A stretch of 64,000 nt of DNA, from assembly GCF_021432765.1 (NCBI RefSeq), contig NZ_CP058908.1, forward strand, positions 450,001-514,000. The letters run 5' to 3'. Numbering within the stretch: the stretch's first letter is position 1; each line of letters starts with the position of its first letter. This DNA comes from Pseudomonas phenolilytica. GTDB taxonomy: Bacteria; Pseudomonadota; Gammaproteobacteria; Pseudomonadales; Pseudomonadaceae. This document shows positions 20,564 through 31,870 of this stretch, one piece after another. The position numbers were made by a program, and so were the translations under genes. The notes under the pieces are model-generated. The model was not told the origin of the DNA, made no database searches, and worked only from the letters and a program-made list of their open reading frames with translations.

Positions 20564-20980
20564 TTACTCGTCAGCGCTGTTGTCGCTGTCGCTGTCACTG
20601 TCGGCGGAGCCGTCGGTGTTTTCAGGACGATCACGACGCTCGCGGCGCTCGCTACGGTTTTCCTCAGCCTTGAGCATCTCGGACTGTTCGGTCACGGCTT
20701 CGTCGCGACGGATGACCAGGTTACGGATGACGGCGTCGTTGTAGCGGAAGTTGTCTTCCAGCTCGGCCAGTGCCTTGCCGCTGCACTCGACGTTCAGCAT
20801 CACGTAGTGAGCCTTGTGCACGTTGTTGATGGCGTAAGCCAGCTGACGACGGCCCCAGTCTTCCAGGCGGTGGACCTTGCCACCATCTTCTTCGATCAGC
20901 TTGGTGTAACGCTCCACCATGCCGCCGACCTGCTCGCTCTGGTCCGGGTGCACCAGAAAGATGATTTCGTAATGACGCAT
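20564..20980 (-). CDS. rpsF: 30S ribosomal protein S6 with acidic C-terminal tail
   Basis: The 138 residues begin [18 protein letters not shown] and contain the S6 core ([19 protein letters not shown]). The C-terminus is an unusual acidic tail with alternating Ser-Asp residues after an Arg/Glu-rich stretch ([16 protein letters not shown]). In E. coli the S6 tail is lengthened with glutamates by RimK; a similar role for this tail is an inference. It is the first gene of the operon, with a strong promoter and structured leader upstream. Confidence 0.97.
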   Translation of the reverse strand: MRHYEIIFLVHPDQSEQVGGMVERYTKLIEEDGGKVHRLEDWGRRQLAYAINNVHKAHYVMLNVECSGKALAELEDNFRYNDAVIRNLVIRRDEAVTEQSEMLKAEENRSERRERRDRPENTDGSADSDSDSDNSADE

Positions 20981-21002
20981 AACTGCTCCTTACGGGTTGC
21001 AG

Positions 21003-21023
21003 CCTGCCGACAATGCGGTCAGG
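21003..21023 (-). promoter_or_regulatory. Hairpin in the rpsF leader, possible S6:S18 autoregulatory site
   Basis: On the minus strand CCTGACCG-CATTGT-CGGCAGG forms a short stem with one bulged A and CCG/CGG inner pairing. It lies just ahead of the AAGGAG ribosome site of rpsF. S6:S18 complexes are known to repress their own mRNA through a CCG-containing stem in many bacteria. The match is structural and short, so this is a suggestion. Confidence 0.35.
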
Positions 21024-21096
21024 CAAGGAGTGAATGACTTGTTGACCTTGCCGGCACGAAGGCGCGCGAGCGCCTGCCATGCAGGCAAGGGGCGCC

Positions 21097-21125
21097 ATTC
21101 TAGAGAAGGGCCTGGACCGGCGCAA
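21097..21125 (-). promoter_or_regulatory. Sigma-70 promoter of the rpsF operon
   Basis: On the minus strand TTGCGC and TAGAAT are separated by exactly 17 bases. The -10 is followed at once by GGCGCCCC, the GC-rich discriminator typical of stringently controlled ribosomal promoters. The start site would be about 115 bases upstream of rpsF. Confidence 0.65.
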
Positions 21126-21142
21126 GGCGAAGTGGTGAAATT

Positions 21143-22741
21143 TTAACCACCCTCTCCCGCATGGTCGCGGCCCCGTTCGTGCGCGATCGTGTCCAGTAGC
21201 TCGCGCACCTGATGGATGTCGTAGGGCTTGAGCATGACCCGCAGCGAGTCGATACCCTCCTCACGCGCATCCACCGCATAGCCGGAGGCGATCACCAGGG
21301 CCAGCCCCGGGTGTCGCTGCTGCGCCTGACGGACCAGCTCGATGCCGCTCATGCCGGCCAAACCAACGTCGGTGAGCAGAACATCGAAGGGCTGCGCCGC
21401 CAGCTGCTCGAGCGCATCCTCGGCCGACTCGCTGAGCACGACCTGATGGCCGAGCTCAGCGATCACCTCGCCGGTAAGCATGCGCAGCGTCGGGTCATCC
21501 TCGACGAAAAGCACTTTCAGCACCCTATCTATCTCCTTCGCCGCCGGCACGCTTGCCGTAGCACCGGCATCGGCATCGGCCTCCGAGCTACGCGGCAGAT
21601 ACAGATGCACCGCCGTGCCGCTGCCCGCCGCACTATCCAGCGTGACGAAGCCGCCGCTCTGCTTGACGAAGCCGTAGACCATGCTCAGCCCCAGTCCCGA
21701 GGCGCTGCTGGCCTGCTTGGTCGTGAAGAAGGGCTCGAAGGCCCGCTGACTGACCTCAGGCTCCATGCCCCCCCCCTCATCGATCACGCTCAGCTGTACG
21801 AACTCGCCTGTCGCCGGCTGGGCCTGCAGCTTGCGGTTGCGCAAGCGCACCAGCAGCCGCCCGCTTCCGCTCATGGCGTCGCGAGCATTAGTGGCCAGAT
21901 GGATGAGCGCGCTCTGCAGGTGGCCGATATCGACCGATACCGGCCATAGTGCCTCGTCGGTATCGAGCTCGACACGCACCCCGGCACCAAGAGCGCCCTC
22001 AAGCAATTCGCGCATCTGCGCAACGAGCTGACCGAGCTGCACCGGCTGCGGCCGCTGCGGTTGGCGGCTGGCAAAGGCCAGCAGCTGCGAGGCCAGGCGG
22101 GCGCCTTTCTCGACCCCGCCAACCGCCGAATCCAGGCGACGCAGCGCAGATTCGTCGTTGCCCAGACTGCGGCGCAACAGTTGCAGGTTGCCGCCGATGA
22201 CCTGCAGCATATTATTGAAGTCGTGCGCGATGCCGCCGGTCAGTTTGCCTATCGCCTCCAGCTTCTGTGCCTGCAACAGAGCCGATTCCGCAGCCTGGCG
22301 CTGCATTTCGCTGCGCGACAGCTCCTCGGTCGTGGCCCCCACGAGTTCTTCTAGATGCCGGCGGTAGCGATACCGGTCCTCGTCACGCTCCGAAGCCCCT
22401 TGCAGCGCGAGGCACTGCAGCAGCGCCACGGCCTCGCCACGCTCGTCCAGCAGCGGTGTATGCACCAGTCTTGCACCAAGCGCCCCCTCGCCTACCGGCG
22501 GCAGCGTATCGCTGGTCCCACTGTCGAGCGCCCGCGTGCAGGATGCCAGCATTGCAGCAACATCGAAGCGCACGTCATCGGCGAACGCGTCGTCCAGACG
22601 GCGGCCAATCAGCTCGTGGTGCGCCCGCCCGAGCAGCGCCAGGGCGGCCGGATTGGCATCCACCACCCACAGCTGCGGATCGAACAATAGGTAGGCATTC
22701 GGAGAAGCCCGGAACAGGCTTTCAAAAGACAGGCGTTGCAT
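21143..22741 (-). CDS. Orphan hybrid sensor histidine kinase (PAS-HisKA-HATPase-REC)
   Basis: This soluble 532-residue kinase has no membrane helix. It has an N-terminal PAS domain (SPNAYLLFDPQLWVVDANPAA), a coiled segment, and a HisKA motif GGIAHDFNNMLQVIGGNL with His at 173. The ATPase domain has the N, G1 and F boxes (LATNARDAMSGSG, DEGGGMEPEV, FEPFFTTKQASSASGLGLSM). A C-terminal receiver carries Asp458 (LLTDVGLAGMSG). The start at 22741 is fixed by a GGAGG site six bases upstream; a longer frame exists but lacks such a site. No response regulator or output gene adjoins it. The signal is unknown; cytosolic ligand or redox sensing by the PAS domain is possible. Confidence 0.88.
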   Translation of the reverse strand: MQRLSFESLFRASPNAYLLFDPQLWVVDANPAALALLGRAHHELIGRRLDDAFADDVRFDVAAMLASCTRALDSGTSDTLPPVGEGALGARLVHTPLLDERGEAVALLQCLALQGASERDEDRYRYRRHLEELVGATTEELSRSEMQRQAAESALLQAQKLEAIGKLTGGIAHDFNNMLQVIGGNLQLLRRSLGNDESALRRLDSAVGGVEKGARLASQLLAFASRQPQRPQPVQLGQLVAQMRELLEGALGAGVRVELDTDEALWPVSVDIGHLQSALIHLATNARDAMSGSGRLLVRLRNRKLQAQPATGEFVQLSVIDEGGGMEPEVSQRAFEPFFTTKQASSASGLGLSMVYGFVKQSGGFVTLDSAAGSGTAVHLYLPRSSEADADAGATASVPAAKEIDRVLKVLFVEDDPTLRMLTGEVIAELGHQVVLSESAEDALEQLAAQPFDVLLTDVGLAGMSGIELVRQAQQRHPGLALVIASGYAVDAREEGIDSLRVMLKPYDIHQVRELLDTIAHERGRDHAGEGG

Positions 22742-22950
22742 ACAACCTCCATGATACGAGCCTGACGCCATTGTCTAGATTGCTCGTACGACATTCCCTG
22801 GCCGGGCGGCCGTCACAGGATGCAAGCGGATCGGAAGAAGGCGCTGACTGTCGTCAGGCACAGGTCAGCCATTGACCGCGAAACGGGCAAAGCGTTTCCC
22901 TGCAGTGGAAAAAGCGTACGGCAGCCATCTCTGCAGACAGCCGCCGCTGG

Positions 22951-23706
22951 TCAGCCGCGTGTCGCGACCGCGCTGCGCTGGCGCAGCGCCTCGAACAGAC
23001 AGACGCCGGTGGCGACCGACACGTTGAGGCTGCTCACGCTGCCTGCCATCGGCAACCGCACCAGATAATCGCAATGCTCACGGGTCAGCCGGCGCATACC
23101 CTTGCCTTCGGCGCCCATCACCAGCGCAATTGGCCCGGTCAGATCCTGCGCGTAAAGTTCCTGCTCTGCCTCGCCAGCAGTACCGACGATCCAGATGCCA
23201 CGCTGCTGCAGTTTTTCCAGTGAGCGCGCGAGATTGGTCACCGCTACCAGCGGAATCACCTCGGCGGCACCGCAGGCCACCTTGCGCACCGTAGCGTTGA
23301 GCGTCGCCGACTTGTCCTTCGGCACGATCACCGCCAGTGCCCCGGCGGCGTCGGCCGTGCGCAGGCAAGCGCCCAGGTTATGCGGATCGGTCACCCCATC
23401 GAGCACCAGCAGCAACGGCGCAACTTCGGCGCGATCAAGCAGCTCATCGAGCATCGCCTCGCCCCAGACCTGGCTGGGACTTACTTCGGCGACCACGCCC
23501 TGATGCACGCCTTCGACCCAGGTGTCCATTTCGCGGCGCTCGCATTGACCGATGCGCACGCGCGCCTGGCCGGCCAGTTCGATCAGCGTCTGCACACGCG
23601 GATCGCCACGTCCTTCGGCCAGCCAAACCTGCTTGACCCGCCGGGGATGATGACGCAGCAGCGCCTCGACCGCGTGCAGGCCGTAGATTTTCTCCAAGTC
23701 GCTCAT
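22951..23706 (-). CDS. rlmB: 23S rRNA (guanosine-2251-2'-O)-methyltransferase RlmB
   Basis: RlmB is a SPOUT methyltransferase acting on G2251 in the ribosomal P loop. The 251 residues show an N-terminal substrate-binding domain (YGLHAVEALLRHHPRRVKQVW). The trefoil-knot motifs follow: LDGVTDPHNLGACLRTADAAG, MGAEGKGMRRL and PMAGSVSSLNVSVATG. The start overlaps the rnr stop as ATGA, giving the usual rnr-rlmB operon. Confidence 0.95.
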   Translation of the reverse strand: MSDLEKIYGLHAVEALLRHHPRRVKQVWLAEGRGDPRVQTLIELAGQARVRIGQCERREMDTWVEGVHQGVVAEVSPSQVWGEAMLDELLDRAEVAPLLLVLDGVTDPHNLGACLRTADAAGALAVIVPKDKSATLNATVRKVACGAAEVIPLVAVTNLARSLEKLQQRGIWIVGTAGEAEQELYAQDLTGPIALVMGAEGKGMRRLTREHCDYLVRLPMAGSVSSLNVSVATGVCLFEALRQRSAVATRG

Positions 23707-26237
23707 GATTTGGCCTTGCGTTTTCTCGCACCGGCAGGGCTCGATCCGCCGGGAGCCGGCTTGCCGTCAGCCTTGCGTTTCGACCCGCCGCGCTTGGGTT
23801 TTTCCGAGCTATGGTCGCGCCCGCTCTTGCCCTTGGCTTCAGTCAGCAGCGCCTTCTTCAGCTCGCGGCTCTTGCGTACGCTGACATCGGCCGGCTCCTG
23901 GCTGCGCGCCGGACGCCGGTCATCGGCCTTGCCGCGTCCCGCTCCACCCTTGCGCACACCGCCTTCGCCCACACCGGCGACCTTGCTGCCGCCACTGATC
24001 AGCTCGAAGTCGATCTTGCGTTCGTCCAGATCCACGCGCATCACCCGCACCTCGACGCTGTCGCCGAGACGGAAGCTTCGCCCGCTCCGCTCGCCGGAGA
24101 GGCGGTGATGCAGAGGATCGAAGTGGTAGTAGTCGCCCGGCATTGCCGTGACGTGCACCAGCCCTTCGACATAGATATCGGTCAACTCGACGAACAGACC
24201 GAACCCGGTCACTGCGGTAATCACGCCGGGGAATGTTTCGCCGACGCGATCGCGCATGAACTCGCACTTGAGCCAGTTGACGACATCGCGGGTAGCCTCG
24301 TCGGCGCGTCGCTCGGTCATCGAGCACTGCTCGCCAAGCTGTTCCAGCGCCGCCTCGTCGTAGGGGTAGATACGCGCCTTGGGCATGCTCGCCGCACCCT
24401 CGCGTCGCACGTGCGGCGTGTCACGCCGCGAACGGATCACGCTGCGAATCGCGCGGTGTACCAGCAGGTCCGGATAGCGCCGGATCGGCGAAGTGAAGTG
24501 GGCGTAAGCTTCGTAGTTCAGACCGAAGTGGCCATGATTGTCGACGCTGTAGACCGCCTGGCTCAACGAACGCAGCATGACCGTCTGGATCACGTGGAAA
24601 TCCGGACGATCCTGAATGCGCTCCAGCAGAGCCTGATAATCCTTCGGCGTCGGCCCTTCCTTGCCCTTGTGCAGACTCAAGCCCAGTTCGCCGAGGAAAG
24701 CGCGCAGCTTCTCCTGACGTTCCAGCGGCGGACCGTCGTGCACGCGATACAGCGCGGGGATGTCGTGCTTTTGCAGGAACGCGGCAGTGGCCACGTTGGC
24801 GCACAGCATGCACTCCTCGATCAGCTTGTGAGCGTCGTTGCGCTCGGTCGGCTTGATCTCGGCGATCTTGCGCCCGGCGCCGAAAACGATACGAGTCTCC
24901 TGGGTCTCGAAATCGATCGCCCCCCGAGTGTGACGTGCCTTGAGCAGCAACTTGTACAGCGCATAAAGCTGCTTGAGATGCGGCAGTACCTCGGCGTACT
25001 CCTCGCTCAGCCGCTTGCCCTCGGGAGACTTGGGCCGCTCGAGCATATCGCTGACCTTGTTGTAGGTCAGCCGCGCATGAGAGTGGATCACCGCCTCGTA
25101 GAACTGGTAGTCGGTCATCTTGCCCGACTTATTGAGGGTGATCTCGCAGACCATCGCCAGACGGTCCACGCCAGGATTCAGCGAGCACAGACCGTTGGAT
25201 AGCTGCTCGGGCAGCATCGGCACCACTCGCTCGGGAAAATACACCGAGTTGCCGCGCACCTCGGCTTCGCGATCCAGCGCCGAACCGACCTTCACATAGT
25301 GCGAGACGTCGGCGATGGCGACGTACAGACGGAACCCGCCGGTCAGCAGCTTCCAACCACCGGGCCTTTCGCAGTAGACCGCGTCGTCGAAGTCCCGCGC
25401 ATCCTCGCCGTCGATGGTGACGAATGGCAGATGCCGCAGGTCTACGCGCTTGAGCTTGTCCTTCTCTTCGACCTCGGGCTTGAGCCGCGCCGCTTCCTTG
25501 AGCACCGCCTCGGGCCACACATGGGGGATATCGAAGCTGCGCAACGCCACGTCGATTTCCATCCCCGGCGCCATATAGTTGCCGATCACCTCGATGATGT
25601 CCCCCTGCGGCTGGAAGCGCGGGGTGGGCCAGTGGGTGATCTTCACTTCGACGAACTGACCGGGTTTGGCATTCAGCGCACGGCCCGGTGTGACCAGGAC
25701 CTCCTGCTGGATCTTGGGGTTGTCGGCAACCACGAAGCCGACGTCGCTCTCGATCTGATAGCGCCCGACGATGGTTTCATGGGCTCGACTGATGACCTCG
25801 ACAATCGCCCCCTCGCGACGCCCACGCCGATCCAGCCCGGACACCCGCGCCAGGCAGCGATCGCCATCGAAAACCAGGCGCATCTGCGCCGGCCCGAGAA
25901 AGAGGTCATCGCTACCGTCATCGGGAATCAGGAAGCCGAAGCCATCGCGATGACCGCTGACTCGGCCACAGACCAGATCGAGCTTGTCCACTGGCGCGTA
26001 GGTTCCGCGTCGGGTGTAGATAAGCTGACCGTCGCGCTCCATCGCGCGCAGTCGACGGCGCAGTGCCTCGACGTCCTCATCGGAAACCAGGCCGAACTCT
26101 TCGACCAGCTGTTCGCGCGCGGCCGGTGAGCCACGCTCAGACAGGTGCCGGAGGATCAGTTCGCGGCTGGGAATGGGGTTATCGTACTTTTCCGCTTCAC
26201 GGGCGGCCTCGGGATCGAGGGATTGCCAATCGGCCAT
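23703..26237 (-). CDS. rnr: Ribonuclease R
   Basis: RNase R is the processive 3'-5' exoribonuclease that degrades structured RNA. The 844 residues include an N-terminal winged-helix region, two cold-shock domains, and the RNB catalytic domain with the metal-binding Asp cluster (TIDGEDARDFDDAVYCE, about residues 275-291). An S1 domain (ETFPGVITAVTGFGLFVEL) and a Lys/Arg/Gly-rich tail complete it. The tail and length separate it from RNase II. A GGTGACACTTCTTA stretch before the ATG supplies the ribosome site. It is co-transcribed with rlmB. Confidence 0.96.
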   Translation of the reverse strand: MADWQSLDPEAAREAEKYDNPIPSRELILRHLSERGSPAAREQLVEEFGLVSDEDVEALRRRLRAMERDGQLIYTRRGTYAPVDKLDLVCGRVSGHRDGFGFLIPDDGSDDLFLGPAQMRLVFDGDRCLARVSGLDRRGRREGAIVEVISRAHETIVGRYQIESDVGFVVADNPKIQQEVLVTPGRALNAKPGQFVEVKITHWPTPRFQPQGDIIEVIGNYMAPGMEIDVALRSFDIPHVWPEAVLKEAARLKPEVEEKDKLKRVDLRHLPFVTIDGEDARDFDDAVYCERPGGWKLLTGGFRLYVAIADVSHYVKVGSALDREAEVRGNSVYFPERVVPMLPEQLSNGLCSLNPGVDRLAMVCEITLNKSGKMTDYQFYEAVIHSHARLTYNKVSDMLERPKSPEGKRLSEEYAEVLPHLKQLYALYKLLLKARHTRGAIDFETQETRIVFGAGRKIAEIKPTERNDAHKLIEECMLCANVATAAFLQKHDIPALYRVHDGPPLERQEKLRAFLGELGLSLHKGKEGPTPKDYQALLERIQDRPDFHVIQTVMLRSLSQAVYSVDNHGHFGLNYEAYAHFTSPIRRYPDLLVHRAIRSVIRSRRDTPHVRREGAASMPKARIYPYDEAALEQLGEQCSMTERRADEATRDVVNWLKCEFMRDRVGETFPGVITAVTGFGLFVELTDIYVEGLVHVTAMPGDYYHFDPLHHRLSGERSGRSFRLGDSVEVRVMRVDLDERKIDFELISGGSKVAGVGEGGVRKGGAGRGKADDRRPARSQEPADVSVRKSRELKKALLTEAKGKSGRDHSSEKPKRGGSKRKADGKPAPGGSSPAGARKRKAKS

Positions 26238-26350
26238 TAAGAAGTGTCACCTTTCTATTCAATTATCGAGACGGAACGTCATAAGTGTATTGAAGCGCGA
26301 AATGCCCACGGGCGGCACCTTTACGCTGAATTATTTTTCGGGATCAGGGG

Positions 26351-26379
26351 TTTACAACCCCGAACCTCGCCCGTATAGT
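26351..26379 (+). promoter_or_regulatory. Sigma-70 promoter of the tRNA-Leu genes
   Basis: TTTACA and TATAGT are separated by exactly 17 bases and followed by TCGCGCCC, a GC-rich discriminator typical of stable-RNA promoters under stringent control. Transcription would start about 57 bases before the first tRNA. Confidence 0.7.
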
Positions 26380-26442
26380 TCGCGCCCACAATGTCCAACA
26401 GACGTTGTATCACGGAAACGCTCAAGCAATACTGTTTCCCGT

Positions 26443-26529
26443 GCCCAGGTGGCGGAATTGGTAGACGCACTAGGTTCAGGTCCTAGCGGTGGCAACACCG
26501 TGGAAGTTCGAGTCTTCTCCTGGGCACCA
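26443..26529 (+). tRNA. tRNA-Leu (anticodon CAG), first copy
   Basis: This is an 87-base class II tRNA with acceptor arms GCCCAGG / CCTGGGC. The D arm contains GGTAGAC, and the anticodon stem CTAGG/CCTAG encloses loop TTCAGGT (anticodon CAG, reading CTG). It has a long variable arm CGGTGGCAACACCG, T loop TTCGAGT, and an encoded CCA. CTG is by far the commonest Leu codon in this genome. Confidence 0.97.
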
Positions 26530-26646
26530 CTCTTCAAATGAAACCCGCATCATCGATGCGAGTCTCAAGTAGCAACGAAGATTGTCGACTTCGACCGATG
26601 ATTCGGTACAAACGACAGCAAAGCCGGTGAGCAATCATCGCAATGT

Positions 26647-26733
26647 GCCCAGGTGGCGGAATTGGTAGACGCACTAGGTTCAGGTCCTAGCGGTGGCAAC
26701 ACCGTGGAAGTTCGAGTCTTCTCCTGGGCACCA
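26647..26733 (+). tRNA. tRNA-Leu (anticodon CAG), second copy
   Basis: This copy is identical over its full 87 bases to the copy 117 bases upstream, including the encoded CCA. The two are probably processed from one transcript that starts at the promoter near 26380 and ends at the hairpin that follows this gene. Confidence 0.97.
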
Positions 26734-26742
26734 CTCTTCAAG

Positions 26743-26770
26743 AAAAAACCGAGCTTATGCTCGGTTTTTT
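26743..26770 (+). terminator. Intrinsic terminator of the tRNA-Leu operon
   Basis: AAAAAACCGAGC and GCTCGGTTTTTT form a 12-base inverted repeat with loop TTAT, ending in six T residues. It begins ten bases after the second tRNA. Confidence 0.9.
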
Positions 26771-26837
26771 CGTTTTCAGCACCATAAAGCTTTCCACCAG
26801 CCCGAGCAGACTTACCCGCAGCCGGCCGCCAGACAGC

Positions 26838-26865
26838 AAAAGGCCGCCCGACGGCGGCCTTTTTC
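26838..26865. terminator. Bidirectional hairpin between the tRNA operon and purA
   Basis: AGGCCGCC and GGCGGCCT pair around a 4-base loop. T-rich sequence follows on the plus strand (TTTTT) and a shorter run on the minus strand (TTTT). It lies 15-42 bases past the purA stop, so it mainly serves purA. Confidence 0.75.
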
Positions 26866-26879
26866 AGCATCGCACCCGA

Positions 26880-29443
<2,564 letters not shown>

Positions 29444-29624
29444 TTCGCCAATCACCTCTCGATACGGCAAGCCTAGTCAAGCGGACGAGAACCGGGCTGC
29501 CGTCGAGGCTGGCCATCGGTCGCGTGCAGTTCTGTTCAAACCCTGACATCAGCGCCAGGCCCCGCAAGGGGAGCGGCATGGTTGCCCATGCTCGGAGATC
29601 GCCTGCTCCCGTGGGCGCAGACGC

Positions 29625-29648
29625 AAAAAAGCCGGGGTTTTCCCGGCT
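29625..29648 (-). terminator. Intrinsic terminator following hflC
   Basis: On the minus strand AGCCGGG and CCCGGCT form a stem with an A-rich loop, followed by TTTTTT. It lies 77-100 bases past the hflC stop, separating the hfq-hflX-hflK-hflC group from hisZ. Confidence 0.8.
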
Positions 29649-29724
29649 GGCGGATCATAGCAATGTTTTCCCGGTGGGTCACCCGGCGGCCAACATCGGC
29701 CGCCGGTCGAACCTTGCGAAGCGC

Positions 29725-30591
29725 TTAGCGGGACTGCTCCAGATAGCGGAAGAAATCGCTCTTGGGATCCAGCACCAGCACGTCTTCCTTGCTGGAGAAG
29801 CTTTCGCGGTACGCTTGCAGACTGCGGTAGAAGGAATAGAACTCCTTGTCCTGACCATAGGCGGCCGCGTAGATCGACGCTGCACGCGCATCGCCATCAC
29901 CGCGCAGCTCTTCCGCCTCGCGGAATGCCTCGGCAAGCAAGACGCGGCGCTGGCGATCGGCGTCGGCGCGAATACCTTCGGCCAGCTCCTTGCCCTTCGC
30001 GCGGTGCTCGCGCGCCTCGCGCTCTCGCTCGGAGCTCATGCGCTCGAACACGCTGCGATTCACCTCACGCGGCAGATCGATACCCTTGACCCGCACGTCC
30101 ACCACTTCGATGCCCAGCTCCTTCTGCACGGCGCGATTGAGGCTGTTGGTCACCTGCCCCATCAGCTCGTCGCGCTGGCCGGATACCGCCTCATGCAGGG
30201 TGCGCTTGCCGAACTGGTCGCGCAATGCCGCTTCCAATCGACGAGCCAGCCGCTCATCGGCGATCTGCTTCATGCCGGACGTTGCGGTATAGAACAGCTC
30301 GGCATCGGCGACCCGCCACTTTGCGTAGGCGTCGACCATCAGCGCTTTCTTCTCCAGGGTCAGGAAGCGTGAAGTCGTCGAATCCAGCGTCATCAGGCGC
30401 GCGTCAAACTTGCGCACACTGTTCACGTACGGGATCTTCATGTGCAGACCGGGCTTCACGTCGGGCTCGACAATACGACCGAAACGCAGCAGCACTGCAC
30501 GCTCGGTCTGCGAGACGATATAGAAGCTGTTCCACAGCACCAGCGCCAGCACCACACCCACGATCAGCGCCGTAAGGGATTTATTGCTCAT
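29725..30591 (-). CDS. hflC: Protease modulator HflC
   Basis: This 288-residue SPFH/prohibitin-family inner-membrane protein has an N-terminal anchor (residues about 6-24, LTALIVGVVLALVLWNSFYIV) and a periplasmic band-7 domain (QTERAVLLRFGRIVEPDVKPGLHMKIP). With HflK it forms a large cage around FtsH and restrains it. Its ATG shares one base with the hflK stop (TGATG), indicating coupled translation. Confidence 0.95.
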   Translation of the reverse strand: MSNKSLTALIVGVVLALVLWNSFYIVSQTERAVLLRFGRIVEPDVKPGLHMKIPYVNSVRKFDARLMTLDSTTSRFLTLEKKALMVDAYAKWRVADAELFYTATSGMKQIADERLARRLEAALRDQFGKRTLHEAVSGQRDELMGQVTNSLNRAVQKELGIEVVDVRVKGIDLPREVNRSVFERMSSEREREAREHRAKGKELAEGIRADADRQRRVLLAEAFREAEELRGDGDARAASIYAAAYGQDKEFYSFYRSLQAYRESFSSKEDVLVLDPKSDFFRYLEQSR

Positions 30592-31772
30592 CAGCGACTC
30601 TCCCTCGTACGAACTTCACGCGGATCCAGTTCCGGCGGCAGCCGCGTCGCCTGGCTGGCCGCGCCTGATGCCGTTCCGGCCGACGCGGCGTTGCTGCTGG
30701 CGGCGCCACGGCCGTTGATCATCTTGTCCAGCGGTAGATAAAGCAGATTGTTCTGGCCACTCTCGCCAGTCACCATGACCTTGCTGGTGTTGCTCATGAC
30801 TTCCTGCATGGTTTCCAGATACAGGCGCTCGCGCGTGACCTCCGGCGCCTTGCTGTACTCAGTCAGCAGTTTGGTGAAGCGATCGGCCTCACCCTCGGCA
30901 CGAGAAATCACCGCATCACGATAACCACTGGCCTCCTCCAGCATGCGCTGGGCCTGGCCGCGCGCTTCGGGAATCACGCCGTTGGCATAGGATTCGGCTT
31001 GGTTCTTCTCGCGCTGCTCGTCTTCGCGGGCGCGGATCACGTCGTCGAAGGCTTCCTGAACTTCTCGCGGCGCAGCCGCACTCTGCAGGTTCACCTGCGT
31101 CACGGTGATACCAGTGCCGTAGTTATCGAGGAAACGCTGCAGACGCTCCTTCACTTCGCCAGCCATGGCCTCGCGGCCCTCGGTCAACACCTGATCCATC
31201 GCCGTCGAACCGACCACATGGCGCACCGCGCTGTCGGTGGCGTGCTGCAGGCTTATCTCCGGCTGATCGACGTTGAGGACGAACGACTGCAGATCACTGA
31301 TCTTGTACTGAACGGTCAACGGCACCTCGATGATGTTCTCATCCTCGGTGAGCATCTGCCCCTGCTTGCTGTAGGAGCGCTCGCGCGTGACGTTTTCCTG
31401 GAATTTACGGTCGATCGGCGGGAAATAGAGATTCAGACCCGGCCCGACAGTTTCATGATATTTGCCGAAGCGCAGTACCACCGCCTGCTCCTGCTCGTCG
31501 ACGATATAGATGGCATTGAACAGCCACACCGCCAGCAGGACCACGAGCGAAATCCAGACAAGACCGAAGCCGCCGCGGCGACTGCCGCCGCTGCTGCCAC
31601 CACCACTGCCGCGCTTCTTGCCACCGAACATGCCGTTGAGGCTGTCCTGCAGCTTGCGGAAGGCCTCGTCGAGATCGGGCGGTCCCTTTTGATCGCCGCC
31701 GCGACGACCACCGCCACCGCCGCCCCAGGGATCCTGGTTGTTCGAGTTGCCACCCGGCTCATTCCAAGCCAT
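30591..31772 (-). CDS. hflK: FtsH protease activity modulator HflK
   Basis: This 393-residue SPFH protein starts MAWNEPGGNSNNQDPWGGGG with the Gly-rich, Asn-rich N-terminus typical of HflK. A single anchor lies at about residues 68-90 (GLVWISLVVLLAVWLFNAIYIV). A band-7 domain and an Ala/Ser-rich tail follow. It partners HflC in the FtsH-HflKC complex. The ATG at 31772 has a GGAGAG site; the four extra codons upstream are unsupported. Confidence 0.95.
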   Translation of the reverse strand: MAWNEPGGNSNNQDPWGGGGGGRRGGDQKGPPDLDEAFRKLQDSLNGMFGGKKRGSGGGSSGGSRRGGFGLVWISLVVLLAVWLFNAIYIVDEQEQAVVLRFGKYHETVGPGLNLYFPPIDRKFQENVTRERSYSKQGQMLTEDENIIEVPLTVQYKISDLQSFVLNVDQPEISLQHATDSAVRHVVGSTAMDQVLTEGREAMAGEVKERLQRFLDNYGTGITVTQVNLQSAAAPREVQEAFDDVIRAREDEQREKNQAESYANGVIPEARGQAQRMLEEASGYRDAVISRAEGEADRFTKLLTEYSKAPEVTRERLYLETMQEVMSNTSKVMVTGESGQNNLLYLPLDKMINGRGAASSNAASAGTASGAASQATRLPPELDPREVRTRESR

Positions 31773-31870
31773 AGCGCTCTCCATTCAGATAAAGCTAAAG
31801 ACGCGCCCCGTGGCGCACCCACCAATGCTACCGAAAGCCTGTAGCAAGCGGCCAGATCGCCGCCCGGGCT

